Source of the DNA: Pedobacter namyangjuensis
Lineage (GTDB): Bacteria; Bacteroidota; Bacteroidia; Sphingobacteriales; Sphingobacteriaceae
DNA length: 64,000 bases
Direction: 5' to 3'
Assembly: GCF_003313325.1 (NCBI RefSeq)
Contig: NZ_QMHQ01000001.1
Location: 1,505,140 to 1,569,139 of the forward strand
Part shown: piece by piece, positions 17,449 to 26,961 of the stretch
How positions within the stretch are numbered: the stretch's first letter is position 1
Layout: every line of letters starts with the position of its first letter
Notes under the pieces: generated by a model
The model's input: only the letters and a program-made list of their open reading frames with translations
What the model was told of the DNA's origin: nothing
Database searches by the model: none
Position numbers and translations under genes: made by a program

Positions 17449-18906
17449 TTATTTTTCCAGTCTTTTACGTAAAACCGAGTTTTTCTTTCCGTAGAAGAAG
17501 TAGATTGCCACACCAAGTGCCATCCAAATTACTAAACGCTCCCAGCTTTCTAAAGGTAATGTTGCCATTAAACCCACGCAAGTTACAATACCTAAAATTG
17601 GTACTACTGGTACAAACGGCGTTCTGAAAGGACGAGGTCTGTCTGGATCTGTTTTTCTTAATACCAATACACCGATACAAACTAGAGAGAATGCGAACAA
17701 TGTACCAATAGAAACCATGTGACCTAAGTCTGATACGGGAACAAAGCCCGCGAAAATACTTACGAAGAACATGAAGAAAACATTGGTTTTCCAAGGAGTA
17801 CTAAACTTAGGGTGGATGTTGCTGAAGAATTTAGGTAACAAACCATCTTTAGACATGGTATAGAAAACCCTCGATTGACCCATTAACATTACCAACATTA
17901 CTGAAGTATAACCCGCTAAAATTGCGATGATTAAACCATCTTGTAAGAATGAATAACCTGTAACCGCAAATGCAGTTGCTGCAGGTTTTGCATCACCAGC
18001 AAAATCTTTATAGTTAACCAAACCAGTCATTACGTGAGAGAATAAAACGTACAATAAAGTACAGATTACTAACGAACCTAATATCCCGATAGGCATACCT
18101 TTTTTAGGATTTTTAGCCTCTTGAGCTGCAGTAGAAACCGCATCGAAGCCTATAAAGGCGAAGAATACAACCGCTGCACCTCTAGCAATACCACTCCAAC
18201 CGAATTCACCAAAAACGCCAGTGTTTTCAGGAATGTAAGGAACGTGGTTATCGCTGTTAATGTGCGACCAACCTAATGCAATGAAAACCAACACAACAGT
18301 AATTTTAATAATTACCAAAATGTTATTCATAGTTGCAGATTCTTTTGTACCTCTAATTAATACAAATGATAATAAACAAACGATTAAAATTGCCGGAAGG
18401 TTAACAAGGCCGTCTCCAGCATTAATAACTGTTCCGTCGCCTAGTTTTAAGCTCTCGAACGGAGAAACAACTAAGTTGTGCGGAATGTCAATGTTATACT
18501 TGTGTAAGAATTCTAATAGGTATCTAGACCAAGATACCGCAACAGTAGCAGCACCCAGTGCATACTCTAATACTAAATCCCATCCGATGATCCAAGCCAT
18601 AAACTCGCCCATTGTTGCATAAGAGTAAGTATAAGCACTACCTGCAACCGGAATCATTGATGCAAACTCGGCGTAACAAAGACCGGCAAAAGCACAGGCC
18701 AAAGCAGCAAGTACAAAAGATAGCGTTACAGCAGGGCCAGCATTTTCTGCAGCGGCAATACCAGTTAGTGAAAATAAACCCGCACCTATAATTGCGCCAA
18801 TACCTAAAGCTACAAGGCTGGTGCTCCCTAGCGTACGTTTTAAAGTGCCTTCACCACTTTCAGCTGCTTCTGCCAAAAGTATGTCAATAGGCTTTTTCAA
18901 ATTCAT
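17449..18906 (-). CDS. APC-superfamily amino-acid permease (cationic amino-acid transporter type)
   Basis: Inner-membrane amino-acid transporter of 485 residues with twelve or more hydrophobic segments. The N-terminal LKRTLGSTSLVALGIGAIIGAGLFSLTG is the conserved first-helix motif of the APC family, and GLCYAEFASMIPVAGSAYTYSYATMGE is the second signature. FFAFIGFDAVSTAAQEAKNPKKGMPIGI matches the CAT (cationic amino-acid transporter) subgroup. Substrate is inferred only at family level. It has its own TAGGTTTG promoter box and terminator. It is not a close paralogue of the permease at 21.6 kb. Confidence 0.9.
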   Translation of the reverse strand: MNLKKPIDILLAEAAESGEGTLKRTLGSTSLVALGIGAIIGAGLFSLTGIAAAENAGPAVTLSFVLAALACAFAGLCYAEFASMIPVAGSAYTYSYATMGEFMAWIIGWDLVLEYALGAATVAVSWSRYLLEFLHKYNIDIPHNLVVSPFESLKLGDGTVINAGDGLVNLPAILIVCLLSFVLIRGTKESATMNNILVIIKITVVLVFIALGWSHINSDNHVPYIPENTGVFGEFGWSGIARGAAVVFFAFIGFDAVSTAAQEAKNPKKGMPIGILGSLVICTLLYVLFSHVMTGLVNYKDFAGDAKPAATAFAVTGYSFLQDGLIIAILAGYTSVMLVMLMGQSRVFYTMSKDGLLPKFFSNIHPKFSTPWKTNVFFMFFVSIFAGFVPVSDLGHMVSIGTLFAFSLVCIGVLVLRKTDPDRPRPFRTPFVPVVPILGIVTCVGLMATLPLESWERLVIWMALGVAIYFFYGKKNSVLRKRLEK

Positions 18907-18954
18907 AATGTGTTAATTAGTTTACTAGTTAGTTTGTTGATTTAATACAAGTTC

Positions 18955-18962
18955 CAAACCTA
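18955..18962 (-). promoter_or_regulatory. Predicted -7 box of the APC permease gene
   Basis: TAGGTTTG on the minus strand, 48 nt before the ATG at 18906. Confidence 0.45.
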
Positions 18963-18982
18963 AATAAAAATTATTTAATAAT

Positions 18983-19011
18983 AAAGGGGATTTTTATTCG
19001 AAATCCCCTTT
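18983..19011 (-). terminator. Terminator of the pyrophosphatase gene
   Basis: Perfect 11-bp arms AAAGGGGATTT / AAATCCCCTTT around a 7-nt loop, 24 nt after the hppA stop codon on the minus strand. Confidence 0.85.
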
Positions 19012-19034
19012 ATTTAGTAACAATTGTGATTTAT

Positions 19035-21296
19035 CTACAAATTATTTGTAGTGTCGGTTACGTTTTTAATGGTATCTATCTGCTCGTTACCTAAAGAATC
19101 TACTCTCTTTTCTATTCTCAACTCATTAGTTACTCTCATATTATTAACATCGCCTGTGGCACTGATTGCTATGTATGGCGCAATTACTAAGGAAACGATA
19201 GACATTAATTTAATTAAGATATTCATCGATGGACCAGATGTGTCCTTAAACGGATCGCCCACCGTATCTCCTGTAACTGATGCTTTATGGGGCTCAGATT
19301 TTTTATAGTACATTTCTCCATTAATTTCCACTCCTTTTTCGAATGATTTTTTTGCGTTGTCCCAGGCACCACCCGCATTCGATTGGAAAATACCCATCAA
19401 AACACCAGAAACGGTAACGCCGGCTAATAATCCGCCTAAAACCTCAGGGCCTAAGGTAAAACCAACAACAACAGGTGTAATTAGCGCAATGGCTCCTGGT
19501 AACATCATCTCTCTAATTGATGCTTTTGTAGAGATGGCCACGCATTTCTCGTATTCTGGCTTCGCTTTATACTCCATAATACCCGGAATTTCCTTAAACT
19601 GTCTTCTTACTTCCTGTACCATATCCATTGCGGCCTTACCTACTGCTTGAATACAAAGTGCAGAAAACACGAAAGGAATCATTCCGCCTACAAATAAGCC
19701 GGCTAAAACCGGAGCTTTATAAATGTCAATGGCCGAAATACCTGCAATGCCTACAAATGCCGCAAATAAAGCTAATGAGGTTAAAGCCGCAGAAGCGATA
19801 GCAAACCCTTTACCCGTGGCGGCGGTTGTATTACCCACCGCATCTAAATTATCGGTACGCTCTCTAACTTCTGGTGGCAACTGGCTCATTTCTGCAATAC
19901 CACCAGCGTTATCAGCAATCGGACCGAAGGCATCAATTGCTAATTGCATAGCTGTGGTTGCCATCATGCCCGCTGCCGCGATGGCAACACCGTACAATCC
20001 CGCAAAATAATAAGAAGCCATAATTCCGCCAGCTAATACTAAAATTGGAATTACGGTTGATTTCATTCCTACAGAAAGGCCCGCAATAATGTTGGTGGCG
20101 TGGCCTGTAGAAGATTGTTGGATGATAGAGTTAACCGGGCCTTTACCCATTGCTGTGTAATATTCGGTAACGATACTCATAATAGTACCTACTACTAACC
20201 CGGTAATAATTGCATAAAAAACGTTAATGCTAGAAAACGCGTAACCTCTTAGGTTTAACGCTTCTGGCAACATCCATTTAACAATAAAAAACGAAGCAAC
20301 CGCAGTTATAACAATAGAAGAATAATTCCCTAAGTTTAACGCGTTTTGCACGTTCGATTTTTCGTTTTTGATGGTAACGAACCAAGTACCGATAATAGAA
20401 AATATAATACCTAGTCCGCAAATTACCATCGGTAAAAGGATGGGAGACATACCTCCGAAGTTATCCTGAACAGAAATTTCCTGCCCTAATACCATAGTGG
20501 CTAAAATAGTTGCCACGTAAGATCCAAATAAATCTGCGCCCATGCCGGCAACATCACCTACGTTATCGCCAACGTTATCTGCAATGGTTGCCGGGTTACG
20601 TACATCATCTTCAGGGATACCTGCCTCTACCTTACCAACCAAATCGGCGCCAACATCGGCTGCTTTGGTATAAATACCGCCGCCAACACGAGCAAAAAGC
20701 GCAATAGATTCTGCTCCAAGAGAAAATCCTGTTAATACTTCAATGGCAGTTTTCATGTTAATAACACTTACTGCTCCATCTGTGCCAATCACATCAAAAA
20801 GCGATAGAAATACGATAAACAAGCCACCTAAGCCTAAAACGGCTAAGCCAGCAACGCCCAGGCCCATAACTGTTCCGCCAGTAAAACTAACTTTTAATGC
20901 TTGTTTTAAACTAGTTCTGGCCGCTTGTGTGGTTCTTACGTTGGCCTTTGTAGCTACTTTCATTCCTATGTACCCTGCGAAAGCAGAAAATACGGCACCA
21001 ATGATAAAAGAGATGGAGATAATCCAACTCGAGTGAATCGGTCGGCCGTTAATTTCGGTAATTGTTCCCGAATAGGCTAATAGCCCGGCGGCAAATACGG
21101 CAAAAATGCTTAGTACCCTCCATTCGGCCTTTAAAAAAGCCATAGCACCGTCTGCAATGTAGCCAGCCAATTCTTTCATATTGGCATCGCCGGCATCTTG
21201 TTTGTTAATCCATGCACTTTTTACGGCCATCACAACAATGCCGATCAGTCCCAGGATGGGAATCGAGTAAATGAGGTTGTCTTCTAGAAAATTCAT
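19035..21296 (-). CDS. hppA: Membrane-bound ion-translocating pyrophosphatase (K+-dependent type)
   Basis: Hydrolyses pyrophosphate and pumps Na+ or H+ across the inner membrane. The 753-residue protein has about sixteen hydrophobic segments. The substrate site is clear in [18 protein letters not shown] and [26 protein letters not shown] (about residues 215-260). The motif [10 protein letters not shown] (about residue 500) has Ala at the position that is Lys in K+-independent enzymes, so K+ stimulation is expected. Whether it pumps Na+ or H+ cannot be decided by eye. Length is within the bacterial range; the C-terminal soluble tail is slightly long. It is divergent from an amino-acid permease. 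Confidence 0.94.
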   Translation of the reverse strand: MNFLEDNLIYSIPILGLIGIVVMAVKSAWINKQDAGDANMKELAGYIADGAMAFLKAEWRVLSIFAVFAAGLLAYSGTITEINGRPIHSSWIISISFIIGAVFSAFAGYIGMKVATKANVRTTQAARTSLKQALKVSFTGGTVMGLGVAGLAVLGLGGLFIVFLSLFDVIGTDGAVSVINMKTAIEVLTGFSLGAESIALFARVGGGIYTKAADVGADLVGKVEAGIPEDDVRNPATIADNVGDNVGDVAGMGADLFGSYVATILATMVLGQEISVQDNFGGMSPILLPMVICGLGIIFSIIGTWFVTIKNEKSNVQNALNLGNYSSIVITAVASFFIVKWMLPEALNLRGYAFSSINVFYAIITGLVVGTIMSIVTEYYTAMGKGPVNSIIQQSSTGHATNIIAGLSVGMKSTVIPILVLAGGIMASYYFAGLYGVAIAAAGMMATTAMQLAIDAFGPIADNAGGIAEMSQLPPEVRERTDNLDAVGNTTAATGKGFAIASAALTSLALFAAFVGIAGISAIDIYKAPVLAGLFVGGMIPFVFSALCIQAVGKAAMDMVQEVRRQFKEIPGIMEYKAKPEYEKCVAISTKASIREMMLPGAIALITPVVVGFTLGPEVLGGLLAGVTVSGVLMGIFQSNAGGAWDNAKKSFEKGVEINGEMYYKKSEPHKASVTGDTVGDPFKDTSGPSMNILIKLMSIVSLVIAPYIAISATGDVNNMRVTNELRIEKRVDSLGNEQIDTIKNVTDTTNNL

Positions 21297-21563
21297 ATTT
21301 AATTTATATTTGGTTGTTAGTTGCGAAACCTGTTTCCATCACCTTTAAAAATATATAATCGGCAGACGAAATAAAAATGATACAGTTAAAACAAAAATAA
21401 GCGTGTTCTGCTAATAACCAAATTTTTACAGCGCTGGTTATCAATATTTTTAAAATAGCTAGGCACAAAGCAAACGCTTGTAACCTAAAGCTATTTTTTT
21501 TAACTCATATTTAATATATCTTAGTCCAATATAAAGCTAAAAAACCAAACAACTAAACTAAAA

Positions 21564-23009
21564 ATGGAAAACCAACAAGAAGAAGGTTCTTTTAAGAAAA
21601 AGCTCGGCCTGTTCGATGGAACAATGCTCGTAATGGGTTCAATGATTGGAAGCGGTATTTTTATCGTAAGTGCTGATATTATGAGGAATTTAGGTTCTGG
21701 ATATTGGCTAATTGTTGTTTGGGTAATAACAGCAGTAATGACAGTAGCAGCTGCTATTTCTTATGGCGAACTGTCGTCTATGTACCCTAAAGCCGGTGGG
21801 CAGTACACATACCTTAAAGAAATCTTTGGCAAAATGATGGGCTTTCTTTACGGTTGGGGCATGTTTACCGTAATTCAAACCGGTACTATTGCAGCCGTTG
21901 GCGTGGCTTTTGGGAAATTTACCGCTTATCTTATACCAGCGTTAAATGACGCTGCTCCAATTTTTCAGAGTGGAGGATATAAAATTACATGGATACAAAT
22001 TCTGGCCATTGCGGTTATTTTACTACTAACCTATATTAATACGAAGGGCGTAAAAAGCGGAAAAATATTACAAAACATATTTACAGGATCTAAAATTATC
22101 GCTTTAATTGGCTTAATTATTTTGGGCTTTTTATTAGTGAAAAGTAGTTTTTGGAGTCAGAATATGTCTTTTGGCTGGGATGCCTTCAATAACCTCAAAA
22201 CCGATACAAGTGGAAATTTCTTACAAGGTGGATGGGAATCGATTACAGGAATTACCATAATGGGGGGCATCGCGGCCGCAATGGTGGGCTCGGTTTTTTC
22301 TAGCGTAGCCTGGGAAAATGTAACTTTTATTTCAGGAGAGATGGATAATCCAAAGAAGAATGTGGTGCGCTCCATGGTGTTAGGAACTTCGGCGGTAATG
22401 ATCCTTTATCTGTTGGTAAACTTCGTTTACTTAAACACCTTAAACAGAGATAGCATTGCTTTCGCCTTAAATGATAGGGTTGCAGTTGTAGCTTCAGAGC
22501 AAATTTTTGGAAGCGGTATCGGTACTATTGTAATTGCGGTGCTGGTAATGATATCAACCTTTGGTTGTATCAATGGCTTAGTGCTGGCGGGCTCAAGGGT
22601 TTTCCAAACCATGGCAAAAGATGGGATGTTTTTTAAAGCGGCTATCGCAAACAATAAAAACGGTGTTCCAGAAAAATCACTGTGGATGCAAGGGATTTGG
22701 GCTTCGGTGTTATGCTTAAGCGGACAATATGGTAACCTCTTGGATATGATCTCGTTTGTTATCGTATTATTTTATATGATTACTGTTTTTGGCGTAATCT
22801 ACTTAAGGTTTAAACAACCTAATTTAGAAAGACCTTACAAAGCGTGGTTATATCCCGTAACGCCCGTTTTATATTTGTTAATTGGCTCCGCCTTCTGTAT
22901 TTTATTGTTAATGTACAAACAGCAGTACACTTGGCCTGGTCTTATTATCGTTTTAATAGGCGTTCCGGTTTATTTGTTTATTAATAGAAAAAAGGATTTA
23001 ACCGTTTAA
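21564..23009 (+). CDS. APC-superfamily amino-acid permease (LAT-like)
   Basis: Inner-membrane amino-acid transporter of 481 residues with about twelve hydrophobic segments. It opens with KKKLGLFDGTMLVMGSMIGSGIFIV, the APC first-helix signature, and includes SYGELSSMYPKAGGQYTYLKEIFG. VFSSVAWENVTFISGEMDNPKKN resembles the L-type (LAT) amino-acid transporter branch. The substrate is not determined. It shares a 267-bp divergent region with hppA and is followed by a strong terminator. Confidence 0.9.
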   Translation: MENQQEEGSFKKKLGLFDGTMLVMGSMIGSGIFIVSADIMRNLGSGYWLIVVWVITAVMTVAAAISYGELSSMYPKAGGQYTYLKEIFGKMMGFLYGWGMFTVIQTGTIAAVGVAFGKFTAYLIPALNDAAPIFQSGGYKITWIQILAIAVILLLTYINTKGVKSGKILQNIFTGSKIIALIGLIILGFLLVKSSFWSQNMSFGWDAFNNLKTDTSGNFLQGGWESITGITIMGGIAAAMVGSVFSSVAWENVTFISGEMDNPKKNVVRSMVLGTSAVMILYLLVNFVYLNTLNRDSIAFALNDRVAVVASEQIFGSGIGTIVIAVLVMISTFGCINGLVLAGSRVFQTMAKDGMFFKAAIANNKNGVPEKSLWMQGIWASVLCLSGQYGNLLDMISFVIVLFYMITVFGVIYLRFKQPNLERPYKAWLYPVTPVLYLLIGSAFCILLLMYKQQYTWPGLIIVLIGVPVYLFINRKKDLTV

Positions 23010-23059
23010 ACTAGTTTAGGTTTTCAGGCAGGTTGGCTCGTTTAAAGAGTCTAAATTAC

Positions 23060-23095
23060 AACCTCGAAGGTTTTCAAAATCTTCGAGGTTTTTTT
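23060..23095 (+). terminator. Terminator of the LAT-like permease gene
   Basis: Perfect 10-bp arms AACCTCGAAG / CTTCGAGGTT, 11-nt loop, followed by T5. Confidence 0.92.
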
Positions 23096-23181
23096 ATAAG
23101 TTGGTTATTGCTTTAGCACAGAATCCGGATTTTAATAATTATCCTTTTAGAAAAGCAAAACTCCTGCACATCACATCCGAA

Positions 23182-23275
23182 AGCCCCGCTCTTTGCTGCA
23201 ATCTTTATGTTTTGCATTCTAGCGGACTCGAACACCCATGCAATAAAAAGTATTTCCGCTACGATCGGGTTTAGA
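23182..23275 (+). repeat. Intergenic palindromic repeat, family A (copy 3)
   Basis: Ends AGCCCCGCT... and ...TATTTCCGCT-N6-CGGGTTTAGA match the consensus; the inner hairpin uses TTGCAT / ATGCAA flanked by CTTT / AAAG. It lies in a 545-bp gap. The rest of the gap (23276-23554) holds no gene I can support. Confidence 0.75.
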
Positions 23276-23554
23276 CAACTCAGTTGGAGTCATTGAACAG
23301 GCATAGTTGCAAAAACAGTTAATAAGCAGATCTTTCCTTGTCCCTTGTTCGAAATCGCGGTATTACGAAGGCTGAAGACGGGCAGATTTCTCAAAATACT
23401 TTACGACAAAGCGATTAGCGAAAGTACACGACTTAACGAATAATAACTGCAATAAAGCGAATACCGAACGAAAGCGAACGAATTGTAAAAACCCAAATTT
23501 GTATGATATGTTTAGCCTATTTTTAGGTGTTTATCAATTAGTGAAACAGAAACA

Positions 23555-24583
23555 ATGAACGCAATAAAATTAGCAAGCCTTACACTCCTTACTTTAATTT
23601 TTTTAAGCTGCAGTTCGCAAGACAAAGAAACCTATTGGAGAATCGACGACATTTATCGCGAAGACAAAAAACCATTTGTTGGCTTAACTGGTGCGTTCAT
23701 GCAGGAGATTCTCGATCATGATTTTCATTTTATCAAAAAAAATGACAGCCTCTTTTTTGATATGCCTGATAAGTTTCAAGTCGATCTTAAAAACTTTAAA
23801 AGTCTTCGCCAACTACATATTACAAATAGAGACTATTACGAAATGTATGGCCATGATTTGGGTAGTAGTACATTTAAAATAAAATTTAAGGATAATGCCA
23901 CGCTTTCCGATTCAAAAAATACCGTAATTGAATTTAAAAAGATTACTAAAGAAGAATACCTAAAAAATATTCGAGAGATTATTAACCATCAGAAAGCAAT
24001 TGATCAAAAGATAAGTGCGCTGAAGAGCAGTTTAAAAAAGCAACCTGAAATAAAATTAAACCCTATTAAAAAAATGCCAACCAAAGTGGCGGAGTTAATG
24101 AATAATATGGGGGAGCAGATTTTCTTGAACATTCCAACAGAAATAGAATTAAGAGAATCTGGAGATTTAAAAAATGAAGTATTTGGAGATATAAAAATCG
24201 GTACGCTCAAAGACAAATCCATCATTTACGATATAGATCATAAGGAAAACGACTACGGATTAAAACAGTTAACGATATGGATTTCTTCAGATTCATCAGC
24301 ATTTAGTATGGATAAATACCTGGCCGATAAACCCAACTTGCAACTTTTTAAACGAGATGGTAATGATGTTGTGGGGTACGAGGTTGGTTACGATGGAGAA
24401 AAAGACGAAGCGATCGTGCAGTCCTATTTTTGCTTAAAATATTATAAAGTAGAAAACTCGCATGTTTTTATCTATGCTGATGTTTCACGCTCACAAATGA
24501 AAAATGCCCCAAATTTAGAAGAGATGAACAAAATCTTAAATTTCAATTATTTAATCTCTGAAAATATTTCCTTAAAACAATAA
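23555..24583 (+). CDS. Uncharacterised lipoprotein, 342 residues
   Basis: Signal peptide with lipobox LIFLSC (Cys19), so it is probably anchored to a membrane on the periplasmic side. The N-terminal part (YWRIDDIYREDKKP...KKNDSLFFDMPDKF) looks like a small beta-rich lipocalin-like domain. A charged helical stretch follows (about residues 130-175), then a C-terminal domain with YDIDHKENDYGLKQLTIW and VGYEVGYDGEKDEAIVQSYF. I do not recognise the family. Its TAA stop overlaps the ATG of a second small lipoprotein that shares the NDSLFF segment, so the two are translationally coupled and perhaps related. Confidence 0.75.
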   Translation: MNAIKLASLTLLTLIFLSCSSQDKETYWRIDDIYREDKKPFVGLTGAFMQEILDHDFHFIKKNDSLFFDMPDKFQVDLKNFKSLRQLHITNRDYYEMYGHDLGSSTFKIKFKDNATLSDSKNTVIEFKKITKEEYLKNIREIINHQKAIDQKISALKSSLKKQPEIKLNPIKKMPTKVAELMNNMGEQIFLNIPTEIELRESGDLKNEVFGDIKIGTLKDKSIIYDIDHKENDYGLKQLTIWISSDSSAFSMDKYLADKPNLQLFKRDGNDVVGYEVGYDGEKDEAIVQSYFCLKYYKVENSHVFIYADVSRSQMKNAPNLEEMNKILNFNYLISENISLKQ

Positions 24584-24876
24584 TGAATAGGAACGTTCTG
24601 TTTGCACTATTATATATAACAATATTTTTGTTTTCGGCTTGCGGAAAGCAAAATAAGTTAGAAAATTCTACATGGAAATTTTGTGGCGATAGCGGCTCGG
24701 TTTCGGATATTTTGATTTTCGATAAAACAAGTTTGTATGAAAGAAATGACAGTTTGTTTTTTGCAAAATCAGACTCGCTAATAGGTGTAGTAGATAAAAT
24801 AGAGCGTTATTACGGAGAAAGGCGATTGTTTGTGAAAGATTTGAAAGGAAACGTTGGTAGATATTGCGAGCACTAG
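24583..24876 (+). CDS. Uncharacterised small lipoprotein, 97 residues
   Basis: Signal peptide with lipobox FLFSAC (Cys20). The mature part begins GKQNKLENSTWKF, resembling the strand that opens lipocalin-like domains, and contains RNDSLFFAKSDSL, close to a segment of the preceding lipoprotein. It starts inside the stop codon of that gene. No known function. A GYCEH-like ending with a free cysteine (RYCEH) is seen. Confidence 0.65.
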   Translation: MNRNVLFALLYITIFLFSACGKQNKLENSTWKFCGDSGSVSDILIFDKTSLYERNDSLFFAKSDSLIGVVDKIERYYGERRLFVKDLKGNVGRYCEH

Positions 24877-24904
24877 CTGGTTGTTTTGTAAGGGCTTTGC
24901 TCAT

Positions 24905-24975
24905 TAAACCCGACAGACGCGGATACCGGCATTTGCGCTTAAGGCCTGCAGGAGTATGAGCAAATGGCGGGACTA
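24905..24975 (-). repeat. Intergenic palindromic repeat, family A (copy 4)
   Basis: Read on the minus strand it begins AGTCCCGCCATTTGCTCATA and ends TCTGTCGGGTTTAATGA. The interior hairpin pairs CATTTGC with GCAAATG around AAGGCCT-rich sequence. Confidence 0.65.
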
Positions 24976-25080
24976 ACATTAATAGTAGCTGGGGTTTTGC
25001 TTTTCAAATAAATGGCAAACCATAAAAATCATTAAATCTTCAAAATAAAGCGCAACATCCTAAACTCCAATACTTATTTG

Positions 25081-25088
25081 TATTTTTG
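25081..25088 (+). promoter_or_regulatory. Predicted -7 box of the radical SAM gene (leaderless)
   Basis: TATTTTTG, 6 nt before the ATG at 25095. No TTTG at the expected -33 position. Confidence 0.55.
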
Positions 25089-25094
25089 CCAGCA

Positions 25095-26045
25095 ATGGGA
25101 ACAGCAATAGATTCGGGGATTAAAGGGTACAGAAGTTACGGTATATATCTGCGTGAAAAATACAATGGACAACGTGTATTTAAAACGATTGTAGATGGTG
25201 GTTTTACCTGCCCTAATAGAGATGGAAGTAAAGGTTATGGTGGTTGTACTTATTGCAACGTAGATTCTTTTACGCCAGAGCCTTCTAGAAAATTGCCGAC
25301 CATTAAAGAACAGTTAGACGAGGGCATGCGCAGGGCACGGACTTCGTACAAAGCCGATAAATTTATTGTTTATTTTCAGCCAAATACAAATACCTATGCG
25401 CCAACGCATTATTTGAAAATGATGTACGATGAAGCACTTTCGGTAAATACCGAAGATGTGGTAGGTTTTTCTGTGGGCACCAGACCAGATTGTATTGATG
25501 CGGAGAAAGTTGCGCTATTGGAAAGTTACACCGATAGGTATGATGTGGATTTGGAAATGGGAATGGAGTCTATCTACGATGAAACCTTGAATCAAATTAA
25601 TAGAGGTTGTAGCCATGCTGAATTTGTAGAGGCGGTGCAACTTTTAGAAAACAGCAAATTGGATTTGTGCGTGCATACCATTTTCGGCTTTCCTTGGGAA
25701 ACAAGGGAAATGATGCATGGCTATATTCATGAAATTAACCGTTTTCCGCAAATTAAATTTGTAAAATTCCATCACTTGCACATAGTGGAAGGATCTATAA
25801 TGGGGGTGAAGTATAAAAAGAACCCGTTTCATCTGTTCACTTTAGAAGAATACACGGATTTGCTGTGCGAATTGATTCCGATGTTGCGACCTGATATCGT
25901 AATACAGCGTTTGTTTGGTATTTCTGACTGGGATTTGCTTATTGCGCCAAACTGGGGGCTAAATAAATCTGCTATTCAAACTTACATGGACAAGGAAATT
26001 GAACGCAGGGGCGTGGTGCAGGGTTCGGCTTATTTGCAAGTATAG
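25095..26045 (+). CDS. TIGR01212-family radical SAM protein (YhcC-like)
   Basis: Radical SAM enzyme of unknown substrate, related to Escherichia coli YhcC. The 316-residue protein has a CPNRDGSKGYGGCTYCN segment (about residues 41-57) carrying the iron-sulfur cluster cysteines in the spacing seen in this subfamily, FYFQPNTNTYAP-like substrate-domain residues, GFSVGTRPDC and DVDLEMGMES strands of the TIM-like barrel. The frame extends to a TTG at 25086 inside the -7 box, so the ATG at 25095 is preferred. Confidence 0.88.
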   Translation: MGTAIDSGIKGYRSYGIYLREKYNGQRVFKTIVDGGFTCPNRDGSKGYGGCTYCNVDSFTPEPSRKLPTIKEQLDEGMRRARTSYKADKFIVYFQPNTNTYAPTHYLKMMYDEALSVNTEDVVGFSVGTRPDCIDAEKVALLESYTDRYDVDLEMGMESIYDETLNQINRGCSHAEFVEAVQLLENSKLDLCVHTIFGFPWETREMMHGYIHEINRFPQIKFVKFHHLHIVEGSIMGVKYKKNPFHLFTLEEYTDLLCELIPMLRPDIVIQRLFGISDWDLLIAPNWGLNKSAIQTYMDKEIERRGVVQGSAYLQV

Positions 26046-26197
26046 CGTCAAAAGTCCTAGTCTCGAAGCGAAAGTTCTAAACTAAAGTCTTCCGTATAAA
26101 GTATAATGAGCAGTTTTTCTGTTTTTAGTGATGACTTATTAATAAGTTGGCTATGCAGTAAACAATAGTTCAATTAAGCAACGCAACAATAAAACAA

Positions 26198-26659
26198 CTA
26201 TCCAAAAAACTCCTTCACTTTTTCCTCTCTAAACTTAAATATCGATTTTATTTTTTTGCCTACCAGTAGTTTATGGGCAATGGTGCCAAGAAAGCCGAGC
26301 GGTAAGCCGTAGGTTAATATATCTGTCATTTCTACACCGCCATCAGTAGCCTTAAAGTGATGTTGATGGTGCCAAAAGCTAAATGGACCGAATCGTTGTT
26401 CGTCTATAAAATATTTACCTTCCTCAACTTGTGTAATTTCAGTCATCCAGTTTAATTTTATTCCAAATATTGGCGATACCTTATAGGTGATAATCATACC
26501 AGGATACATTTTAGTGTTCTTATCTAATTTCGAGGTAACTATAAACGCCATTTCATCGGGTGTAATTTCTTCCAAGTTTAATGGAGAAGAAAAAAAGTCC
26601 CATGCCTCAACTAATGATATTGGTAGATTTTGCTTGAATAGGAGCTGATATGATTTCAT
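26198..26659 (-). CDS. SRPBCC-family protein (polyketide cyclase/ligand-binding fold)
   Basis: A 153-residue protein of the START/SRPBCC type: MKSYQLLFKQNLPISLVEAWDFFSSPLNLEEITP is the usual first strand and helix, followed by MIITYKVSPIFGIKLNWMTEITQ and a WHHQHHF strand. Such proteins bind hydrophobic ligands in a deep pocket; the ligand is unknown here. Cytoplasmic, no signal peptide. It is divergent from amtB, sharing a 302-bp AT-rich region, but there is no other sign that the two are functionally linked. Confidence 0.85.
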   Translation of the reverse strand: MKSYQLLFKQNLPISLVEAWDFFSSPLNLEEITPDEMAFIVTSKLDKNTKMYPGMIITYKVSPIFGIKLNWMTEITQVEEGKYFIDEQRFGPFSFWHHQHHFKATDGGVEMTDILTYGLPLGFLGTIAHKLLVGKKIKSIFKFREEKVKEFFG

Positions 26660-26961
26660 GGCATAATATACGAGTTTGTTTTGATATCAGTTTTTTAAGT
26701 AAATCTGAATGTTTTTGAGTTTGCTTAATGTTGTATTCTTGTGTTCTTGAGAAAATATCTGTAATCTTTATCTTATTTTCTTCTGTTTTTAATATTTTTT
26801 AGTTTAAAATTCGAAATTGACTGTGTTTTTCTAAGTTTTATTTATTTTTTTTATGTTTTATTGTTTCTAATTAAAGTTTTTACAGTGTTGTTTTTATAAT
26901 TATTGAAAATAATTCATAGTTTTGGCGGATTATTTAGATAAAATAACATACAAAAGAAAAT
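26660..26961. promoter_or_regulatory. AT-rich divergent region; predicted amtB promoter
   Basis: Contains TAGTTTTG at 26917-26924, a match to the -7 consensus on the plus strand, giving amtB a 5' leader of about 30 nt. The rest is strongly AT-rich with long T runs; no gene is visible. Confidence 0.55.

Noticed and set aside
17465..17794. 109-codon frame overlapping the APC permease gene
   Set aside because: It is an alternative frame of the permease on the same strand, with no family match.
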